Under the pieces are notes generated by a model. The model did no database searches. It was not told where the DNA came from and saw nothing but the letters and a program-made list of their open reading frames with translations. A DNA stretch of 64,000 bases, taken from NCBI RefSeq assembly GCF_019175285.1, contig NC_056528.1, positions 43,645,090 to 43,709,089 on the forward strand. The letters are read 5' to 3'. This DNA is from Sceloporus undulatus. Taxonomy: Eukaryota; Chordata; Lepidosauria; Squamata; Phrynosomatidae. Both the position numbers and the translations under genes were made by a program. How positions within the stretch are numbered: position 1 is the stretch's first letter; the number at the start of each line of letters is the position of its first letter. Shown piece after piece: positions 1 to 10,870 of the stretch.

Positions 1-887
1 AAAAAAAAATTTTACAACTCCAACGAATCCCACCGCCCCCCCAATTGGTCCCCAACACAGTGACTTTCCAAGTCTGATCTGGCAGGGATTCCTCCTCCAC
101 CCTTGTTTTGTTTTACTTTTGGACCCCAGGCTTCTTACAGGACAAAACCATGTAGCTGAGCAAGAGAAATACTCATGGCCCCAAACCAGTGGGAAGGTAG
201 CCAAGATTCGCTCATACTTGGCATTATTCTTCTGAATTGTCCGGCTGCAGCTGCAGTAACACAGAGGCGTTTTGAAGGACTAAGCACTTACAGAAAAGCC
301 TCAGTTGCACTAAATCACTCATGGGGAAGGGAGGGATGAGGGATAGATTGTGTGTTTGTGTATGTCTGTTTGTTGAAGGAAGGAAGGCCAAGAAAAATTC
401 TCTTAGGCACCTCCCCAAGGGTTGCCAGATTACTTGTGTTGTAAGAGCCTGTGTGTTTGAGGCATGCAAAGCTGAAGTACTGCAAGCCAGGAAAAAAAGA
501 AGTAAACAGTTGTTGCTTCTTCCACCAAGAGCCGTAAGCTTGATGTTGTAGCTTGGCAAGAGGGTACTGCTACGCACAAGCAAGTCCAGATCAATCGCCA
601 GTGAAAAATAGGGGAAAAAAGTGAAGGAGGAATGCAATAGCACCTCTAGAAGCTACAATACATAGCCCAAAGTCCTGTGTCTCCGCCACCCCTGGCCAGG
701 ATCAGATGACTAGACACTGATCCAGTGGTTCTGGCCCCGATCACAGTCCCCAAAGCCCTTAACCCATTTAAAAAGCCCAGCTGTTTGTGGCAGTTTCTCT
801 GAAACTCCATTGTGACAGCTGGCTGATCACAACCGCCCCACATTGCCTCTTACCTGCCACTTTGCCATCCTTCTAGATAGCCCTGCG

Positions 888-907
888 CACACACACACAC
901 ACACACA
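888..907. repeat. (CA)n microsatellite
   Basis: About ten CA units in a row, directly abutting the inverted-repeat element at 909. Confidence 0.9.
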
Positions 908-908
908 A

Positions 909-1261
909 GGGTCATTCAGATTAGGATTTTTGGCACAACAATGCGAGTCATCTCAATCATGTATTCTGAGTTTGTTATTCACACTATGGAGCTGCATAAT
1001 GCAGTTTCTGTACGGAGTCGACGATGCAATGCATTCCGGAACATGTTCAAGCATGCAGAGTTTTATCTCGGGTCTATTCAGGTGGTTATTCACACTACTG
1101 ACGATATGGGTATTTTACCAAACTCAGGTGAAAAAATTGGTATCGATTATCCTGGATTAAGTGGGATTTTTTGGCAGCCCTGCCCCGCTCAAACTTATTG
1201 GGTGCCTGGGGATGGCATGTGACAAACAGAGATCTACCTGGATTCACCGCCTGAATAACCC
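909..1261. mobile_element. Small inverted-repeat DNA element, GGGTTATTCAG ends
   Basis: The left end reads GGGTCATTCAG and the right end CTGAATAACCC, which are inverted copies with one mismatch. Internal blocks, such as a TTTGTTATTCACACTATGG-type stretch, recur at 13528-13712 and about 41950-42090. It is non-coding, so it looks like a MITE. I do not recognise the superfamily. Confidence 0.65.
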
Positions 1262-1615
1262 AACGAAAAAGTGCCCTTTTCTAGTACACTTCTAGTACAC
1301 AGCCCGAGTATTCTAAGCATCTTATGCAACTTCCAGATCCCAGGACATGGAAGTTAAACTGAATCATAGTGATATAACTGCTTTGTTTGAACAAGACAAT
1401 TTATTTTTGCTTTTGCGGGGGGAAAGCCGAACAGAGAGAGCGGCAGTAGATGGTGCCGTTGGGTCCAAAAGGAATATTGTAGATGTGAAGAAGCAGCTTG
1501 GTCACTGAACAGAAAGAGCTTGCAGGATACATGGGGGTCCCAGGCTGGGGTCCATCCTTTAGGTTATATCCCAAAAGACAGGCCTTACATTCTGCGGTTG
1601 GTTCTTCTGATTCAG

Positions 1616-1797
1616 ATTTGGAGAAAGCTTTGCTGAAAGAGTTCAAGCGCCTGGATGATTATTTAAGTGCCCCACTCCCGGAGGAAATTGACCAGGACTC
1701 CACAGAGGAAGTTCTAGTTTCTCAGAGGAAGTTCTTGGATGGAAACTGGATAACCTTAGCTGACTGCAATCTGCTGCCCAAACTCAACATCATCAAG
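1616..1797 (+). CDS. CLIC2: CLIC2 penultimate coding exon
   Basis: 182 nt, entered in phase 1 after TTCAG and left in phase 0 at ATCAAG/GTGAGT. It encodes [12 protein letters not shown] through LPKLNIIK. Confidence 0.92.
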
Positions 1798-2546
1798 GTG
1801 AGTCTGTTTGCTACTAGGCTCAAAGGCAGGGCTGGCCCAACACATGTTGCCATTTGGGGCCAGGGCAGCTGGTGGCTTCCATGGGTTTAGAATTAAAGCG
1901 GTTTGACAAAATCCTGGAATTTGTAGTTTGGTGGATCTCTGACAGATCACCAAACTACAAATCCCTGGATTCCACAGGATGGAGCCATGACAGTCAGAGT
2001 TATGTGAAACTGCTTTAATTCTGCACTGTGGATACATCCCATATCAGTGGGCTGGTAATTCTACTCTGGATTTTACTCTGAATTGTAATGAAGGTGTCCA
2101 GGCTGAAGTATACTGGGAAATATACTGGCTGTCGCATAACGCAACTGAGCAGGGAATTGCTCACTTTCCAGTGGAATGTTATGTGTGCAAACTAAGCCTA
2201 TTGCAGAAGCATGAAAAAGGCCACCACAAACATCTCACCAGCCCCAATTTTAACCCTTACTTAACTGTGCCATCTCTTTTCGCTCATGAGTACCAGAAAC
2301 AATTTGTGCTTCCACCTCCCTAAAATTAATTCCCATCACTTTTTCTCTCTGCATGTATTCTCCTTCTTCCTTTCTGCAAAACAGATTGCTGCAAAGAAAT
2401 ACCGCAACTTTGAGATCCCTTTAGAGATGACAGCAGTTTGGCGCTATCTTCACAATGCATATGCCCGCGATGAATTTAGTCACACCTGCCCAGCTGATGA
2501 AGAGATTGAACGCACTTATGCCAGCGTGGCCAAGAAGATGAGCTAA
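1616..2546 (+). CDS. CLIC2: Chloride intracellular channel protein 2, 3' end (last two coding exons)
   Basis: CLIC proteins are soluble GST-fold proteins that can enter membranes; CLIC2 modulates ryanodine receptors. The visible part is the all-helical C-terminal half, split as exons 1616-1797 and 2385-2546. The first exon is 182 nt, the usual size of this CLIC exon. Family signatures are [50 protein letters not shown] and the end [10 protein letters not shown]. Splice sites are good (acceptor CAG/AT, donor AAG/GTGAGT, acceptor ACAG/ATT). The [12 protein letters not shown] and LPKLNIIK forms fit CLIC2 better than CLIC4, 5 or 6. Earlier exons lie left of the window. The reading frame is intact. 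It runs toward, and is convergent with, the urotensin-peptide gene. Confidence 0.93.
1891..2020. repeat. Foldback (inverted-repeat) element in CLIC2 intron
   Basis: The two arms pair around about 1955: AATTAAAGCGGTTT on the left against AAACTGCTTTAATT on the right, with TTTGTAGTTTGGTG against CACCAAACTACAAA inside. It is non-coding and resembles the palindromic element family seen at 48466-48677. Confidence 0.75.
2385..2546 (+). CDS. CLIC2: CLIC2 last coding exon
   Basis: 54 codons including TAA, entered in phase 0 after TGCAAAACAG. It encodes [24 protein letters not shown] and [19 protein letters not shown]. Confidence 0.93.
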   Translation: MAAKKYRNFEIPLEMTAVWRYLHNAYARDEFSHTCPADEEIERTYASVAKKMS

Positions 2547-5500
2547 GGGTTGGATTCTGGAAGGGGCATCATTTTCATTGGTGCCTGAAATTGCCAGCTC
2601 TTCATCCTGCTGGAGATTCCTGCCAGGGAGTGCTTTCATCATTCTAGCCTTGAAGAAGCACCCCAGCCTTGGATCACAGCAGACGTTAAGGAATGCTTAA
2701 ATGCTTTAGAATAAGCCCCTTTCACTCAGTCTCTTCTGTCACATCTATCTTCCTATGGTGAGCTATGTGAGTTAGATTTAAATGCTTTACACATTTTTGT
2801 GGTGGCAGAAGTAGCAACCTGCAAATAACTCTTGGTTATGTGGCTGGTATGGGAAGAGTGTGAGTTTACCTGCCGGGTTTAGCGCTCTTTTAGACAACAT
2901 GCAAGAGGGTCTGTTCACTCCAGCAGAAAGTATCTTTACTACTTCCAAACATGAGAAACACTAACTCCTGAAGAAGTGCATGGCATGCTTTTGAAGAAGA
3001 AGGCCCTACCTAAACTTCGAGGAGGAAGGTGAGAAACTAATTCTTGCAGGCTTGTTTAAAGCTAGTTGCACATATTTACCTGCATTACACTAGTTGCCAG
3101 TTGTGATGTTGAGTCTCAGATATGTATGGCTCTCGGTGTGACATATTGCACTTTCAGACAGACCCTTCATGGGAATTTAATGAACGTTCTCCTTCTCCAT
3201 TCTGGCTAGAGAAGAAGGTGTGCCTTGGAGCATATAATGCATTTTTCCCTATCCAGATTGCTAAAAGTGGCATTAGGATAGGCATGAATAACTCTGTATC
3301 CCAGGGCCTATCTTACCCTTAGCAAAGAGAGGTGGTCAGCAGGTGCCAGGAGGCTATAACCAAGGCATTGGGAGAATCAATTGCCAATCTGGTTGAATTC
3401 CATGTACATAGAATGGGAGGAACCCCATCTTGTTTTGTGTCTCAGGCATCAAAATGCTAATATCCAAACCCTGATAACAGCATTCTTTCTCTTCCATCTT
3501 AAGTCCAACATTTATTATCAAGGAGGGAAGGAAGTACTCAATGCAACAGCATTTGGACAAGGTTTGGTTTGAACACATCTTGGAAATCCCATTGCCTGTA
3601 TGGGAATGTGAGTTTGCCAACCTAGAAAACGAGAATGAAGGGCAAGCTAGAAATAATGCAAGTGTATTTATCTTTAGAAGGAGGAGGAAAACTAAGAACA
3701 AGAGAGTTGGCAGAAGATCATAGCAGGTTTGAACACTGCAGTCAAACCTCTGCAGTGCTCCTGCTTCTAGTGGCGTTCTTCATAAGCGGCACCTACATAA
3801 ATAAAATGCTTGCCAGTTTCATGCAGCTGTGTTTAGACAGGTAAGGAGTGGCCCATCGCCACTCTGCTGCCCTTGCAACCGTGGAAGTTAAAGCCACCAC
3901 AAAAGATCCTCACTATGATCAGCTGTTCAAACAGAAAAAAATCTTTTCTTTCTCTCTGTGTGTGTTTTAAAAGAAAACAGTTCAGTGTGTAGTGAAGTTA
4001 GTGATCTGAGATAGGAATTTCAAAAGACATCACAGGCAGGCAGAAACTGGGTAGGTTATTCCGTCTCTCCTATATGATGATGAGAAAGTTACATCTGTTG
4101 CTGACTGCCTGATATCTGTAGAAACAGTAATAACGACATTCTGCCATTGTCGACCCATAACCACACTCTCCATTGACTCCATCCCAGTTGAGAAGATTTT
4201 GTGGCTTCTGTTTTGTTTTTCAGATTATCATTGCCTGCTGTATAAACAGCTAGCATAGGAAATACTGTATAAGAGTAATAGCAATGTGTATAATTTTATC
4301 TGAAAATATATAAAGATATAAAATGCACTGCTGGAAGCAATCTAGGAAGTTTCACAGGAGTAACTATGTTTAAGGGGATGAGGGGTTGCAGCAAAACAGA
4401 GTGTCTTGAATACGTTAAAAGATTAATGTGGCATAATATGCTTTCGTCAGCCCCAACCCACTACATCACAAAACCACCTGGAAGCAACTGTAGCTTAAGC
4501 TGCAGCTGAGCACATATTTTGCATGCAAAAGGATTCAATCCCTGCTGTTTCCATTTAAATGGAGCAGGTAGTAGCTAATGGGAAGAATTTAGGAGTTTAT
4601 CACACAGGGACAATTGGAAGTGTAAATTGGGTTTATCCCATGAAAATTGTGCATGTGGGATTAAGATTTTCACTTGCTGTCACGATTAAAATATCCCGTG
4701 AAAATCACACACATTCGTGATAAAGGTTTTCACATGAAGTCGCAATCAAAAGCAATTAAAGCACCATTAACCCAGGAACAACCAGGCAATAAACAGCAAC
4801 AAATAAGTCATGGGATTTTCCCATGAATGAATTGTTGCTGTTTATTGCCTGGCTATTCCTGGGATAATGACTGCTGTGTGTGAAAATCTTAATTGTGCTT
4901 TAATAGTAATTGTGCGATTTTCACAAGATAAACCTTGTTTAAACTTAAAGATGAAGCAGCCACCTTGGAATATAGAGGTGTTAGGAGGTGGCAGCCAAGT
5001 GCTGGAGACAGCTGTCTTCTGTGTGGTATGCCCTATAATTCCTAAGCTGTCTTCAGGGGTTATGAAGGATGCTGTCCCATTATTTTCTATCCTATTATAT
5101 CCACAGTATTGAGGAAGAGTTCCTCTAACAGGCTAGGAAGGAAGTGTTCCTTATTCTTCACCTCAAGCATCCGAATGGGTATATGCATATGGGTATATGT
5201 ATACCTATGCACATGAGTCCAAAACCCTGCTATACAGCAATTTGAAATAAACTGCATTGGGGTAGCAGGGGACAGGAATACAGGAATTGGCATCTATATG
5301 GTGAAGTATTCCTTTTAAAAACAGAGACAGGGAACTAGTGGCTTTCTACATGTGTGGCACTTGCTGGATGGGGTGATGTTAGTTGGAGTCCAACAATATC
5401 TCTATGGTTCTGCTCCAGCTAGCAAAATATCTCTGCTACTAGTCAGAACAGACATCATAAAACTAAATGGACAAATTGTCCAACCTGACTTGTCAGCCTT

Positions 5501-5611
5501 ATACTCCTGAACTTCCTTTATTGCACTAAACAAGGACAATTCTCTTTTCAAATACAGATTCTCTAGTTTTCAGTGTATTACTGTAATGTTAATAAAGTTT
5601 ATTTTATATAC
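2547..5611 (+). other. CLIC2 3' untranslated region and flank
   Basis: No coding exon is seen. AATAAA signals occur at 3800-3805, 5246-5251 and 5591-5596, the last followed by a T-rich stretch. The transcript could end after any of them. A small DNA element lies at 4592-4936, so a 3' UTR reaching 5.6 kb would have to include it. RNA data would be needed to choose. Confidence 0.4.
4592..4936. mobile_element. Inverted-repeat DNA element, TTTATCACAC-type end
   Basis: It begins GAGTTTATCACAC. It contains a near-perfect hairpin at about 4775-4862, where CAGGCAATAAACAGCAAC pairs with GTTGCTGTTTATTGCCTG. It ends near TTCACAAGATAAACC. Related ends occur at 51432, 57798/57880 and 54.6-54.9 kb. It is non-coding. 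Confidence 0.6.
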
Positions 5612-7039
5612 AACATTCACAACTTGACCTGGATGTATGTATGGGATTTACAGCCAGCGGTTCCTGGGGTGTGTGATGTGGGCAGAATAGAAGGGGCACT
5701 GTATGGTGCCCACCAGCCCTAACTGGCAACAAGGCTCGCTAAAACCAAGTCTAACCAAATATAGACAAGTCTAATTAAATATATCAGGAAGACAACTAGA
5801 CCATAGCCCTGTTCAGACATTAGCGTACCAGAGAGATCCTTGCTTTTGCCGAGAGCCCTAGAACTGGACTTAGTGAATACAAATATGGTACGGTCTTGAG
5901 GGAAAGGAGGACAGAATGAATCTGACAACTTTATGGATGAGACTATGCATGATCTTTTCAAACAATACTGGGCTGGTTTCCACATCAGCAGCTCTCTCAC
6001 CACAAGACTATCTACTATGCTATTTAATCTCAAAACAGAATGAAGAATTCAGATTGCCCCAACCAATGCTATGCATCGATATTGCTAAATAACAGGTAAA
6101 CCGAAACAGCTCTCTTCTTGCTGCATTTTGCTTCTGTTGTTTTGCCTCAAGTTTGGTAACAGAAAGAAAACAGGGTGACTTTTGATAAAGGAGGCACAGT
6201 TGGGCATCTGCTGAGGAGGAACATGTCACTGTAGCAGGCGGTGGGGATGCAGTGGCACTACCTTGTTCCAGAGTGTTGTTTCTGTGACTCTTTGCTGTCG
6301 CTGTTGGTTCACTTGTCAGCACTGAGCATGCGAGCCAGAATAAGAGTGAAGAGATGGATCAGTGCCTTCCACTTGCCTTCTGCATGCCTCCCCAGCTTCT
6401 TCAGCTTCATGCAGGGTCATAAATTCACAGCAGCAGAAGAGATCATGATGAGAAGGTGAGGACCCATAATGGACGTCTTGCTCAAGGTCCCCTCAAAACA
6501 AAGGGGCAGAGGGGGGATTCAATAACTGATACCTTTTCTGTTTTAATTTCAAGGATGCTTCCATTGTGTGATCTCATTGTATGTCAATTAAAGGGCTAGT
6601 TTAATTCCCCTGCTCCTGAAGTCTCAACTTTGGCAAGTTTATTCTATGCCCTGACAGATTTCGAAAATCAGGAGCCGCTGTTGAGAGCTGGTGTGGTTTT
6701 CAGGTTAGAGTGCTGGACTTGAGAGGTCTACATCCAGGTTTCCACTGAGCTAGAAACTTACTGGGTGATCTTGGGCCTATCGCTTCCAGTTTGATCTATC
6801 TCATAGGGAAGAGAAAATGTGAAATATGGAGGGAAATGAGATATAAATGTAACTAAACAAAACCTTACTCTCTTTCTCATTCTGTCTGTTATGACATGGA
6901 CAGAGCCAATATCTGCGTTACAGCATATTTATTATGTCTACGTTATGAATGTTCTCTCAACTCCACTTCAAGGTGCCATCAGTGCAATCTGACAATGCAA
7001 TGCAGTATAGAGTTCTTTAATATAATGATATGGCCATGG
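5612..7039. other. Intergenic, CLIC2 to URP1-type gene
   Basis: This stretch lies between two convergent genes. A partial tRNA-SINE-like stretch (about 6691-6800) is the only repeat I can name. Open stretches on both strands at 6020-6460 show no convincing splice logic or family match. Confidence 0.5.
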
Positions 7040-7045
7040 TTTATT
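7040..7045 (-). terminator. Polyadenylation signal of URP1-type gene
   Basis: AATAAA on the - strand, about 140 bases after the stop codon of the urotensin-peptide gene. This is a typical spacing for a short 3' UTR. Confidence 0.6.
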
Positions 7046-7184
7046 TGAGATGAAGTGCGGCAGTGAAGTGTGGCTGTGAGCAGACATTCCACATTTTGGA
7101 CAGGCTGGGCCCAAAGAAGTTCTCTAAGGGAGATCTGAAGAAGCAGAGACTGATACAGAGAAAAGGCCAAGCAGTTCCTTGCGC

Positions 7185-7216
7185 TTAGTTGGTGACACAG
7201 TACTTCCAAAAACAAG
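7185..7216 (-). CDS. urp1: URP1 exon 5: mature peptide
   Basis: 32 nt of coding sequence after a strong acceptor (CTCCTTTTTTGCAG). Read in phase 1 it gives A-CFWKYCVTN-stop. The Ala codon is split across the junction with exon 4. Confidence 0.93.
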
Positions 7217-10200
7217 CTGCAAAAAAGGAGAAAAGTGGGAAAGAAGTTAAAGTCAAGAGAGAATCTGCAGACTTGTTTATTGACTATAAACAGTTATAGT
7301 GACTGCGGTACTAGAATTCCTCTTTATTCATGGGATAATCATGGGATAATTGCGACGTCGCATAACATCATGTGATAATCATAGCATTATAGCACAATAT
7401 TGATGGAAGCATCCTGCTATGCTCCCTTCTTTTTGTCGATGTGAAAATTCCTTAAACAGCAGCCCCTTTCCAAGTTTTCAGGCAGAAGAAGCTATTTTCC
7501 AACCATATGTTGCCTTGTCTTTTTGAAAAGGAGTTGATGTCATGGAGTTCCTGCATACCAAACATGTGGTCTACCATTAAGCATCCCATCCTCAGAAAAA
7601 TTTGGGTGAACAAAACAATATTTTGCTATTTTGGAGAAGCATATATGTTTGCCTTAGATCAGCTGAAATGATTTGCCCATGTGGCCCATATTTTCAGTGA
7701 TCCTCCAGACAAAGCATTTTTGTCTGGGACATCTTTGTAGTCCTATCAAGAAACAAGGATGATTGATTCTGGAACTTTTAGCAAACAAAGAATGGTGATC
7801 CCTTAACTGAAAGGACCTGTAACCAAAATACTACCAATTGGCAGACTTTTGTCAGAATAGAAGAATAACGTCCTCATTGTGATACCCTTAAGATATTTTG
7901 GATTACAATTCTTATCATCCCCATTCATCATGGCCCATGATTGTGGTTATAACAAAACCTCTGGAAGGCATGTCTGGAAGTCTGGAAGAGAAAGAAGTAA
8001 TAGTACTTGGCAGTTTGGCAAGAACCAACACAAGGCTGCCTTTTCAAGCCAAGACTGACTGCTGAGACTGCAGTTAAAGAAAACAAAACTGTCCACCTGC
8101 TGTACAAGCCAGAATTCTACCATCTTCAGAATGTGTAAAATGAGCTCTTAGTGATAAGGATGCAAGGTCCAGAAATGTCTCACCTCTCTTACTTGGCTTC
8201 TGAGGAGATCGGTCTGCTTTGACAAAAGTTTGGCTTCGGAGCTTGTCTGCTGCTGCCAGCTTCCAGAGGATGGTCTTGATATCTTCAACCTAGAAAATTT
8301 TGCTGTGATGTTTACAGGTTTTCCTGTAATGTCCCCAATGAGCAAGACAGACTGATGAAGTTAATGGGAGGCAACAGTCGGGTGCTGGAGTATATAATCA
8401 TGTGCCACTTGGCCTGCCTTGTACCTACCAAGTATGCCTGCTGCTCCAGGTATGGCTGGCAGATGTTGGTATCCCAATATTATAACTCTTAGCATCGTGC
8501 CTATTGATTGCCTGTGCTGCCAGGGGCTGATGGAAGCTGAAGCAGCTAACAGATCTGAAGGCTGCCAGGCTGGGGAAAGCTGCTCTAAAGCTAAGGAAAT
8601 GTGCTGCTTAGTAATTTTAATATACTAAAATTAAAATTAAGGATTTAACAATCTTACAAGGGAGCAGCACTCTTTAGATAGCAATGCATATTACTTCCCT
8701 ACTTGTGGTCAGCCAGCATTGCTGTGTTTGGGGTCCTTCACCTCGTTCTATGTGTGAGGCCCCAAGCCCTCCCCAAAAAACCATCCTGTCCTGATGGTAC
8801 TCATCACTATCCTTAATAGAGCTATACAAAATTGAAAAAAATTGCTAAGGTAGGTGTGTGTGTGTAGAGGTGTAACACACACAGTGGTTTAGGATTTAGT
8901 AAGGGTGTTACACATAAGACCGTCCTATTTTTCCCCAATGAAAGAAGGCATATATGCCTTGAACACTCACCAGATTATCAGGAACATCATCCTGAAATGA
9001 CTCCTTGCCTCCTGCAATGATAAAAACACATCTGGAAAAACCTTCACAACAAACACAAAAGCAGAGGGTGAGAAAGAGAGAGCCTGGGTTTGCTCTCTTG
9101 ACCTGCTGCTTGGTCACTTGCAATTGCAAATGCGGATGAGCTAACTGCAGAACTAACCAGAGACATTAATACATGGGTAGGAGAAAATTCAACACGCTGT
9201 AGTTGCACTAACCATTCCACCGACCACTTTTCTGGATCTGATTAATTCCTTCCTCAAAGGCAGAGGGTGCTGAATTCAGATTCCGGGACTGATGAACTCC
9301 AGTAGAAGGGGCATCATCAGGTATGAATCCCACTGTGTTGTCTACCAGGTTAAAATCTGTAGGCATCAAATCTGAACAAAACATGAGGAATGAAGCATGT
9401 ATGTCCCATGCAAGAAACAGACTGGTACACAAATGAGCCAGTATGTAAAGAGACCTTGTAGCACCTTTGAGACTACCGTAACTGAAAGAAGTTGGCAGCA
9501 TGAGCTTTCGTAGACTAAAGTCTACTTCCTCCGATGCATTTGGTAAAGTCTACTTCACCATATGCATCTGAGGAAGCCGACTTTAGGTTATGATAGCTCA
9601 TGCTCCCAACTTCTTTCTTTCAGTGAGTCTCAGAGGTGCTACAAGATCTCTCTACATACTGATTCTACAGACTAACATGACCTTGGGCAAGTCACCCACT
9701 CTCAACCCCAGAAAATCTGGTGATAGGTTCCATCTTACAGTTGCCACAAGTTGGAACCTTTGATGAAAATGAAAGGCCCTCTCTCCATCTTAACTGCTAC
9801 CATCCTGGCCTGGGATTGAGAGAAGAATTGGCAGTATCTGCTGCACCTGATCCTCTCCCTTACTTCCATTTCCTTCTCATTTTGTGTCATGTTTTTCTTA
9901 GATTGTAATCTTGAGGGCGGGGATCTTTCTAATTAACAATCTATAAGCCTCTCTGGGAGCCTTTATGGTGGAAGAGTGGGGTATAAATACTCTAAATAAA
10001 TAAATATGGTGCACAATGACAACAACATGAACAAAATACAATAGCATCCAAAATATTATTTATTGGAACAACCAAAATGCACAAAATACATGTTGCAAGC
10101 TGTTGGAAAAAAACTGAGGGATAACTCAATGCCATCATTATAACATGAGATTTTTTTTAAATCCTAAAAAAAACAAAAACACCTATTTTTCTTTGCCAAG

Positions 10201-10870
10201 AGGTGTCCGAGGGAAATTTTGAGTCTATCCCAAAATGGTGCACTCCATAAATCAGGGTCAGGGACACAAGGTCCTTCTTTGCAGACTCCCCAACCCCAAA
10301 TTAAGAAAATAGTGATATTTTCAAACAATAATAGCCCCAGACCACTACAAATCATAGCAATTTTCCTCCCACAACCCCCCAAGATGCACAGTACAATGAC
10401 ATCCTCAAAAGAAATTGACCAAACTCGAACAACAATAACAAAAATGTGGAAGTGACTGAATGTCAAATCCAGTTACACTGTGGAAGTCCCGTGAGAGGTG
10501 TGGGGTGAATAATGGTCCCTGACCCCTCCACAGTTGCCCACCCCACCATCATTCCCAACAAGCTATAAATGTCCATGTTGTCTGGGGATGAAGGGGGTTG
10601 TGCCATGCAGAGGAAAGCAGATAGTCCTCTAGCCAATCACTCAAGAAATTACATAAAGACATGCAGTCATTACCTTTTAAGAAGATATTCATAGTAAGGG
10701 GTAAATGGACAGCTGTCTCACAAAGGCTCACAAATGTCTGCCCTACATCATAATCAATGGTGGTTCTTACCTTGCATGCCATCAATGTCTGGATGAACTG
10801 GATAGGCATCCAAGCAGCAGGCTGCTGAAAGGGCTACAATGGCACACAATATCTTGGAATGCATTTCCAT
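7185..10870 (-). CDS. urp1: Urotensin II-related peptide precursor (URP1 type), complete
   Basis: This is a secreted neuropeptide precursor of 145 residues. Five exons join in phase: 10771-10870, 9213-9371, 8971-9011, 8184-8289 and 7185-7216. Exon 1 encodes a signal peptide (MEMHSKILCAIVALSAACC, then LDAYPVH). The middle exons encode an acidic spacer (PTDFNLVDN, FIPDDAPSTG, SFQDDVPDNL) and a helix-like stretch (VEDIKTILWKLAAADKLR). The last junction creates Lys-Arg followed by ACFWKYCVTN and a stop. The CFWKYC ring is the invariant core of urotensin II peptides, and Ala before it with Val-Thr-Asn after it matches fish Urp1 as I recall it. Human URP (UTS2B) ends at Val. The mature peptide sitting in the last exon after a dibasic site is the family layout. 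The ligand family acts on UTS2R-type receptors; in zebrafish, Urp1 from cerebrospinal-fluid-contacting neurons helps shape the body axis. The frame is intact throughout. Confidence 0.9.
8184..8289 (-). CDS. urp1: URP1 exon 4: spacer and dibasic site
   Basis: 106 nt, entered in phase 0 after TTTTCTAG. It encodes VEDIKTILWKLAAADKLR through SPQKPSKR and leaves in phase 1 at AGAGAG/GTGAGA. An alternative donor nine bases upstream (CCAA/GTAAGAG) is also in phase 1 but would remove the Lys-Arg site, so the downstream donor is preferred. Confidence 0.85.
8971..9011 (-). CDS. urp1: URP1 exon 3 (micro-exon)
   Basis: 41 nt between TCATTGCAG and CTG/GTGAGT. It encodes GKESFQDDVPDNL. The entry phase (1) and exit phase (0) match both neighbours exactly. 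Confidence 0.85.
9213..9371 (-). CDS. urp1: URP1 exon 2
   Basis: 159 nt, acceptor TTTTGTTCAG and donor AATG/GTTAGT. It encodes DLMPTDFNLVDNTVGF, PDDAPSTGVHQSR and FEEGINQIQKSGRW. It is acidic and polar, as expected for a propeptide. Confidence 0.85.
9441..9660. repeat. Foldback repeat in URP1 intron 1
   Basis: Two long inverted arms: GTAAAGAGACCTTGTAGCACC at the left pairs with GGTGCTACAAGATCTCTCTAC at the right, and GAAGTTGGCAGCATGAGCT pairs with the AGCTCATGCTCCCAACTTC region. The loop contains repeated CTTCCTC-GATGCAT blocks. It is non-coding. Confidence 0.8.
9901..10006 (+). mobile_element. SINE/LINE tail fragment in URP1 intron 1
   Basis: It carries the amniote-type tail layout: TTGTAATCTTGAGGGCGGGGA, then AAGCCTCTCTGGGAGCC, then GGGGTATAAATA and an AAATAAATA tail. 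Confidence 0.6.
10771..10870 (-). CDS. urp1: URP1 exon 1: signal peptide
   Basis: Starts MEMHSK, followed by a hydrophobic core and ACCLDAYPVHPDIDGMQ. The donor is CAAG/GTAAGA in phase 1, matching exon 2. The second Met (10864) is an equally possible start. A cleavage site near LDA/YP is plausible. Confidence 0.82.

Larger units (their letters stand above)
1..1615. other. CLIC2 intron (partial), no exon seen
   Basis: Sequence before the first visible CLIC2 exon. I see no further CLIC-type exon here. It holds a short CA microsatellite (888-907) and a small inverted-repeat DNA element (909-1261). The rest is unassigned single-copy-looking DNA. Confidence 0.6.

Noticed and set aside
6020-6460. 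Open frames on both strands near 6.2 kb
   Set aside because: No family match, no consistent pair of splice sites, and the strands give equally plausible readings.
10662-10736. Possible extra URP1 exon (HLPLTMNIFLK) with a donor
   Set aside because: Its entry phase does not match exon 1. Exon 1 joins exon 2 directly in the right phase.
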